Source: Acanthamoeba castellanii str. Neff (taxonomy: Eukaryota > Discosea > Longamoebia > Acanthamoebidae). From it: a stretch of DNA of 64,000 nucleotides. Below the pieces are notes generated by a model that saw nothing but the letters and a program-made list of their open reading frames with translations, ran no database searches and was not told where the DNA came from. The position numbers and the translations under genes are program-made. This document shows positions 57,336-64,000 of the stretch, piece after piece. The DNA is taken from positions 550,168 through 614,167 of the forward strand of contig NW_004457538.1 in the NCBI RefSeq assembly GCF_000313135.1, written 5' to 3'. Numbering within the stretch: the first letter of the stretch is position 1; each line of letters starts with the position of its first letter.

Positions 57336-58301
57336 ATGGAGGGGGCGGCCATTCTGTCGTTCTTCGTTGGGCTCGGGCTATTGCTCGGACCCATGTCCCT
57401 TCCGTACGATAGCGGACAGCACGACGATACTACCCCCTATGACAATCTTCCGCCGGCACCTCACGACCGGCCCCCGCCTACTCTTCTTCAAGAGGAAGTC
57501 GGAGGTAATCAACTTCAACCTCAACTTACCATCTCTTCAATCTTTTTGTCGGTTTTGGTTGTTTATTATTTGTTGTTTCTTCTCTGGCACAGACGCAAAG
57601 CAGATGGCGCGGAGAGGCGAAAGGCCGGAGGTGTGCGCGGCCCAGTACCGCATGAAGAGCAAGGAGTTCTGCGAGTGCATCATCGGACGCAACGACAACT
57701 TCTTCTGCAGCGTACTACCACCTTCTCCTTCTTCCACCACCACGCACTCTGTCGCCATTCTCATCTCATCTCATCTCCACCCTTCTTATCTCTTCCGCCA
57801 CGCAGTACGAGTGCCACTGCTTGCTCGTCCATTGCGAGTCGTCTCGTTGCCGTGCGTGCCCATCATCTCCGTGTTTGCTCTTTGCTTCGAGCTTCGACGT
57901 CTGATCCCGTTCTGTGCGTGCGTGTGCTGTCGACCACAGACCCAACACACAAGGCGATCGTGATCATGGTGTTGCTGAGCCTGTTCGTGCTGGGCACGTG
58001 CCTGTTGTGCTGCGGGCTGGGCTGCCTGGCCTACTGCTGGCTCAACCAACGACACCAGGGCTTCACCGCGCGACGCTACCGCAAGATGGTCTCCTCCACG
58101 CGACTCAGCCGACGAAGACGACGCGGACGACGAAGAGGCGCAGAAGCGGAGAAGGTGAAGAAGGAAGAGGAGCGAGAAGAGGAGGAGGAAGGGCCTCCGC
58201 CACTGCCGCTCGAGGAGATGGAAGAAGGACGCCGCCGAAGCAGTCGCGATGAAGAGGCCGCCGAAGTTGAGAAGGCAACACCCCAACAAGAAAGCCGGTG
58301 A
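57336..58301 (+). CDS. Single-pass membrane protein with Cys-rich ectodomain, unknown
   Basis: Three exons: 57336-57504, 57593-57711, 57954-58301 (211 residues). It starts with a hydrophobic signal (AAILSFFVGLGLLLGPMS), then a short Asp/Pro-rich ectodomain with a cysteine pattern (EVCAAQYR, EFCECIIGRNDNFFCS), a transmembrane helix (AIVIMVLLSLFVLGTCLLCCGLGCLAYCW, membrane-side cysteines likely palmitoylated) and a long cytosolic tail that is Arg-rich and then strongly Glu-rich. The layout resembles animal SHISA-like adaptors only in outline; no homology is claimed. The acceptor of exon 3 was chosen to keep phase. An upstream ATG at 57188 opens a frame without these features. Confidence 0.6.
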   Translation: MEGAAILSFFVGLGLLLGPMSLPYDSGQHDDTTPYDNLPPAPHDRPPPTLLQEEVGGNQLQPQLTISSIFLSVLVVYYLLFLLWHRRKADGAERRKAGGVRGPVPHEEQGVLRVHHRTQRQLLLQRTTTFSFFHHHALCRHSHLISSPPFLSLPPRSTSATACSSIASRLVAVRAHHLRVCSLLRASTSDPVLCVRVLSTTDPTHKAIVIMVLLSLFVLGTCLLCCGLGCLAYCWLNQRHQGFTARRYRKMVSSTRLSRRRRRGRRRGAEAEKVKKEEEREEEEEGPPPLPLEEMEEGRRRSSRDEEAAEVEKATPQQESR

Positions 58302-58481
58302 TAGCCACCGGTTGAGAGCAATTTGATTGTAAACGAAAAGGAGCTTGTATTTGACAAGAAGAGTGGGTGATGTACATAAGAAGGGGTGAAAGAGTGTTGA
58401 GAGTTGATGGTGATTAGTGCCTTGACGGTGGTGGTCGTTGTCCCCTTCATGATGTACGTTTGTCGGAGGAAGAAGACCTAC

Positions 58482-59827
58482 TTACTCCTTGGGATCACCG
58501 ATACCGTCGGCGTTGATGGCAAAGACGGCCTCGGCCTCGGGCAAGCAGGGCGAGTCGTAGATCTTGCAGATTCGGGTCTCGGCGCGGCCCTTCCTGAGGT
58601 AGAGGCGAGTGGTCGAGGCGTGGGCCATAATGTTACCGCCGATGGGCTTCTTGGGGTCGGCGCCGAACATGGCCGCGTTACCGTCGACCTGGGCCACCAC
58701 CTGGTTGGTGATGACGACGGCCACGCCGAACTCGTCGGCCAGTCGCTGGAGCGTGCGGAGGAAGCGCGCCAGGTGCATCTGACGGGCCGACAACTCGCCA
58801 CGACCCGAGTAGTCCGTACGGTAGAGCGCCGTGGCACTGTCGACGATGAGCATGGCGTACCGCGACTCGGACATCATGGCCGAGGCCTGCGCCAGCAGCT
58901 GCATCTGGTGGTCCGAGTTGTAGGCTCGCGCGTAGGCTACATTGTCCAGCACATCGTCTCCGTTCAGGCCATATCTAAAGGACACCCGTGGTGTGTGAGC
59001 TGCTGTTTCGAAACTTCAGCTCGAGCAAAGCGAAGGCACAGCGCACGTACCGCTCAGCGATGGCAAGAAGCCTCTGCGGACGGAAGGTGCCCTCGGTATC
59101 GACGTACAGAGCCTTGCCCTCACCGCCGCCCTGATCCAACGGAAGCTGGCAGGTGACGCACAGCTGGTGGCAGAGCTGAGTCTTGCCCGTCCTGAACTCG
59201 CCGAAGATTTCCGTGATCGAGCCGGTCTCGATGCCATCTGCAAGAAGAGAGATTATTAACATTAGGAACCCTGCGCATCGCACATCTCTCGAAGGCGGCG
59301 CGGGGAACTTACTCTCAAGCAGCTTGTCGAGCTCCTTTGATCCGGTTGTGACTTGAATGATTTCGGCTCTTTGCTTCTGGAATTCAGTGGCCGTGGTGAA
59401 GCCCATCGGCACCAGCTTGGCGGCTGCAGGAACGGACGTCGAATCGATTAGATGTTAATGCCCTTTTGCTTCGGCCTTAAGCTTGGAGAGGCGCGCATTA
59501 TCATGAAGACACGTACCCTCAGCGAGGATCTTGTCTGCCTTAGTGTCGGATACACCCTTCACCGCGATCAAGGCCTTCTTGGTCGAAAAAGCCACCGATT
59601 CGACGGTGTAGAAGCCAGCACCCTGAAGCTTCTTCACATCAACAGCACTGATGCCATGTTGCTGTACGTAAATGAAAAGAGTTAGTTCCGCATGAGATTT
59701 GGCCTTTCAATTCTCGAACACTGAGTAAGCGTACCTCGAGCTTGGTGATAGGAATGGGTCCGCATTCCTCCTCCTCCACAGCCTCGACGACCGCCTCCTC
59801 TTCCTTTTGCTTCTTCTGACGGCTCAT
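58482..59827 (-). CDS. RAD51: RAD51 recombinase
   Basis: Five exons: 59735-59827, 59517-59661, 59313-59423, 59051-59237, 58482-58974 (342 residues). The N-terminal helix-hairpin-helix domain ([20 protein letters not shown]) is followed by the linker and RecA core: Walker [22 protein letters not shown], Walker [14 protein letters not shown], the L1/L2 loop region [17 protein letters not shown] and [13 protein letters not shown], and the C-terminal [14 protein letters not shown]. It forms nucleoprotein filaments on single-stranded DNA and carries out strand exchange in homologous recombination. It is more like RAD51 than DMC1 by GRGELSARQ and the C-terminus. It lies 2.3 kb from SMC5, another recombination gene. 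Confidence 0.97.
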
Positions 59828-60055
59828 CTTGCTGTTGTGCTGTGTGGTGTTCTGGTAATGCCGCAAGACAAGAAGAGAGAAGGTGCTGCTTCGCTGCAAA
59901 AACGTTCCTCGAAACATTCCTGTCATTCCTTTATGCGGGAAAATATTTTCGGAGTTGTTACTTTTTCTTTTCTCCGATGAATAAATATTCCGTTTTTTTG
60001 GGTGGTTGCAGCTTTACATGAGGAAGAAGGGGAGGTGAGTCTCGGTCTCTCCTTA

Positions 60056-62222
<2,167 letters not shown>

Positions 62223-62334
62223 TTATTTGTCGACAAAGGAATATTCCCATTCTTTTCAATTTTCCGCCCCAAAGACTTCGAAGAACGGCTCAGGGAAGGG
62301 GCAAGTCAAGCAAAGAGGTCCACACATTACGTTG

Positions 62335-63968
62335 CTACACCCACTTGCCGTCCTTACCCTTGGCCTTCTTGCCCTCGTTTCCGCCGATGGCGGTACCATC
62401 CTGCTGCTGCTGTTCAGTCGGCGGCACGCCTCCAAAGTGTTCGCCAAAGTCGTTGATGGTGGGCGCCGCTCGTCGGGCCACGCCCACCTTCTTCGCCGCC
62501 TTCTGGTACATCTGGGGTACAAGAACAGAGAAAAAGAAAAAAACGACGAAAAGATGACGATCGCACGTATGAGCAGCGATCGTGTTGCACATCTGATGAT
62601 GATGATGACGATGTGTGGTTGTACCTCGCCAAGCTTGCGCAGTCCATCCACGAGCTTCTTTCTGGTCTTCTTGTCCTTACAGTCCTTGAACATCTTTTCG
62701 CACGCTTGCCGCAGCACCTGCTCAATCTGGAGAGGAGGAAGGAGCGACAGGTGCAGGTGTTGAGCAACGAGGACTCAGCGCGACGCGTGGTTTGAAGGGG
62801 TCTTTACCTCAAGCTTACCGAGCTTCCACACCAGGTTGATGCCCTGGTTGAGAGCCTTCATCTGAACATCGGTGTCTTGCGATCCCTCCAGCTGCTGCTG
62901 CACCAACTGCAGCTTGCGTGCCTCGCTGCGTTTACGTTGTGGTTGCAGTGTCAAGAGTCAGTACGCGGTGGGGTAAGTCGCATTCAAGGGGGCTGTGCAT
63001 CTCACCTGACGAGGGAGAGAGCCTCGGATACGATGTGGCCCTTCTCCGAGAGCTCGGAAACGAAGCTCTCGAGACCAAACCAGCGGTTATCGTGTTGCTT
63101 TGCTTCCTGTTGTTGTGCACATTATAAAAAGTATATGAGAAGAGCGACGCCCCACCCGATCGGCGAACAAGGGCCGTACCTGTATATAAATATAGCCGAT
63201 GTGGAGGAGAAGCGACGCGCCGCCGGGAACCTCCAGCTTCTCTTCGATGTCCTGCTCCATGAGAACGACCCATTCTAGAATTTGTGTCGTGTGTCGCGTG
63301 CATGTCATGTAATGAGCACCGGGAGCACAACGCAGCTCCGTGCGCGTGGATTGCGGAAACTGCTGCGCACCTTTGGTGTTGCCAGCGGTGTAGGGCTCGA
63401 GTTTGATGAAATGCAGGGTGGTGGCCAGCTTTTCGATCCTCTCCCGCTGCGCCTTCTCCTGCTCCGCCTTGGCAGACTCCGATTGCTCGTCGGCCATGAA
63501 CTGCTCGCCCAAACACAAAGCCGCAGTTGCAAGGTTGTTGAACGAAGATCGGTCAGCACAATGGGGCGACAACGAAAGAAGCTGTGGTTCGTGTAGTGGG
63601 CGCGTACCGAGGAGAAGAGGTTCATTTCTCCGATCACGTCGTCGAACTTGCCAGCACCGAACAGCATCCTTTGGTGAAGGTGGTGGCACAATGTTCAGCA
63701 AAAGAAAAGGACGAGAAGGACTATAACAAAAGCTCTGAAGCGAGCGAGGGCGGTGGTACTTGAACGCGAACGATATGTCCACCTCGCCGCCTTGGCCAGA
63801 GACGTAGTCCTGGAGGAACGACCAACGCACGTGACATTAGGGAAAAGGAGAGCTGCACAAACACGCCTTCTTCGGTTGGGCGCGGAGACTCACCTTTCCG
63901 AACTTGTCGTACATCTCTCTCTTTCCCTCGTCGGACAGGATTTGGTACGCTTCGTTGATGAGTTTGAA
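62335..63968 (-). CDS. DnaJ protein with DNAJ-X domain (5' end beyond the window)
   Basis: Nine exons are inside the window: 63894-63968, 63760-63809, 63608-63668, 63371-63500, 63180-63274, 63006-63106, 62808-62925, 62625-62726, 62335-62511. The first visible exon is the end of a J domain (INEAYQILSDEGKREMYDKFG), so helices I-III and HPD lie past 64000. Next come MLFGAGKFDDVIGEM and a DNAJ-X domain (ATTLHFIKLEPYTAG, LLHIGYIYIQ, FVSELSEKGHIVSEA, EQVLRQACEKMF), as in CAJ1/DJP1-type cochaperones, which work with Hsp70 in the cytosol or in protein delivery to organelles. The C-terminus is Gly/Lys-rich. Confidence 0.88.
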
Positions 63969-64000
63969 CTGGCAAACGAAGGACGTCAGCAGGTGGCTCT

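Overview
The window is nuclear DNA of an intron-dense, GC-rich protist. Gene content, codon use, intronic microsatellites of the GTGTC/ACACG type and splice sites that mostly begin GTACG or GTGCG fit an Acanthamoeba-like amoeba; this is an inference, as no database was searched. There is no sign of a prokaryote, virus, CRISPR array or intact mobile element. About 24 protein genes fill both strands, with roughly 197 introns (typically 50-120 nt). Gene models were assembled by hand: splice sites were chosen so that phase is kept across the whole gene, and most models come out as an exact multiple of three with a family-typical length.

Layout: 1-72 end of an unknown gene; 1280-1351 tRNA-Arg; 1.5-3.1 kb BNR-repeat membrane protein (-); 3.4-4.4 kb Arf GTPase (+); 4.6-7.9 kb class 3 lipase (-); 8.0-8.2 kb relic of a gene tail; 8.6-10.0 kb Rab2 (-); 10.6-12.0 kb zinc alcohol dehydrogenase (+); 13.1-22.5 kb a 41-exon gene for a 1774-residue RanBP2-finger/F-box/propeller/coiled-coil protein (+); 22.5-22.7 kb last exon of an unresolved minus gene; 22.9-25.0 kb membrane-anchored EEP-family hydrolase (+); 25.1-28.2 kb UBC-UFD1-zinc-finger fusion (+); 28.4-28.9 kb 75-residue orphan (-); 29.3-32.4 kb polysaccharide lyase family 8 (+); 32.5-34.8 kb F-box/WD40 protein (-); 35.1-36.6 kb two intronless Rho-like GTPase genes (+), the first broken by frameshifts; 36.7-42.5 kb hybrid histidine kinase (-); 43.3-45.0 kb phosphofructokinase (+); 45.1-47.2 kb F-box/ankyrin protein (-); 47.4-49.5 kb FUSC-like membrane protein (+); 49.6-50.3 kb RRG9/neugrin-like protein (+); 50.4-56.2 kb SMC5 (-); 56.4-57.0 kb POP5 (+); 57.3-58.3 kb single-pass membrane orphan (+); 58.5-59.8 kb RAD51 (-); 60.1-62.2 kb DDX41 helicase (-); 62.3-64.0 kb DnaJ-X protein (-, 5' end outside).

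Functional themes are membrane traffic and signalling (Arf, Rab2, Rho-like, hybrid kinase), ubiquitin targeting (three F-box proteins and the UFD1 fusion) and genome or RNA maintenance (SMC5, RAD51, POP5, DDX41). Points for a second look: the UBC-UFD1 fusion in which the E2 active-site cysteine is replaced; the very large F-box coiled-coil protein, whose acidic tail is also present as a decayed second copy at 8 kb; four GC-AG introns all preceded by AAG; very small exons; and two Rho-like genes sharing a promoter motif, one frameshifted and one with an altered catalytic loop.
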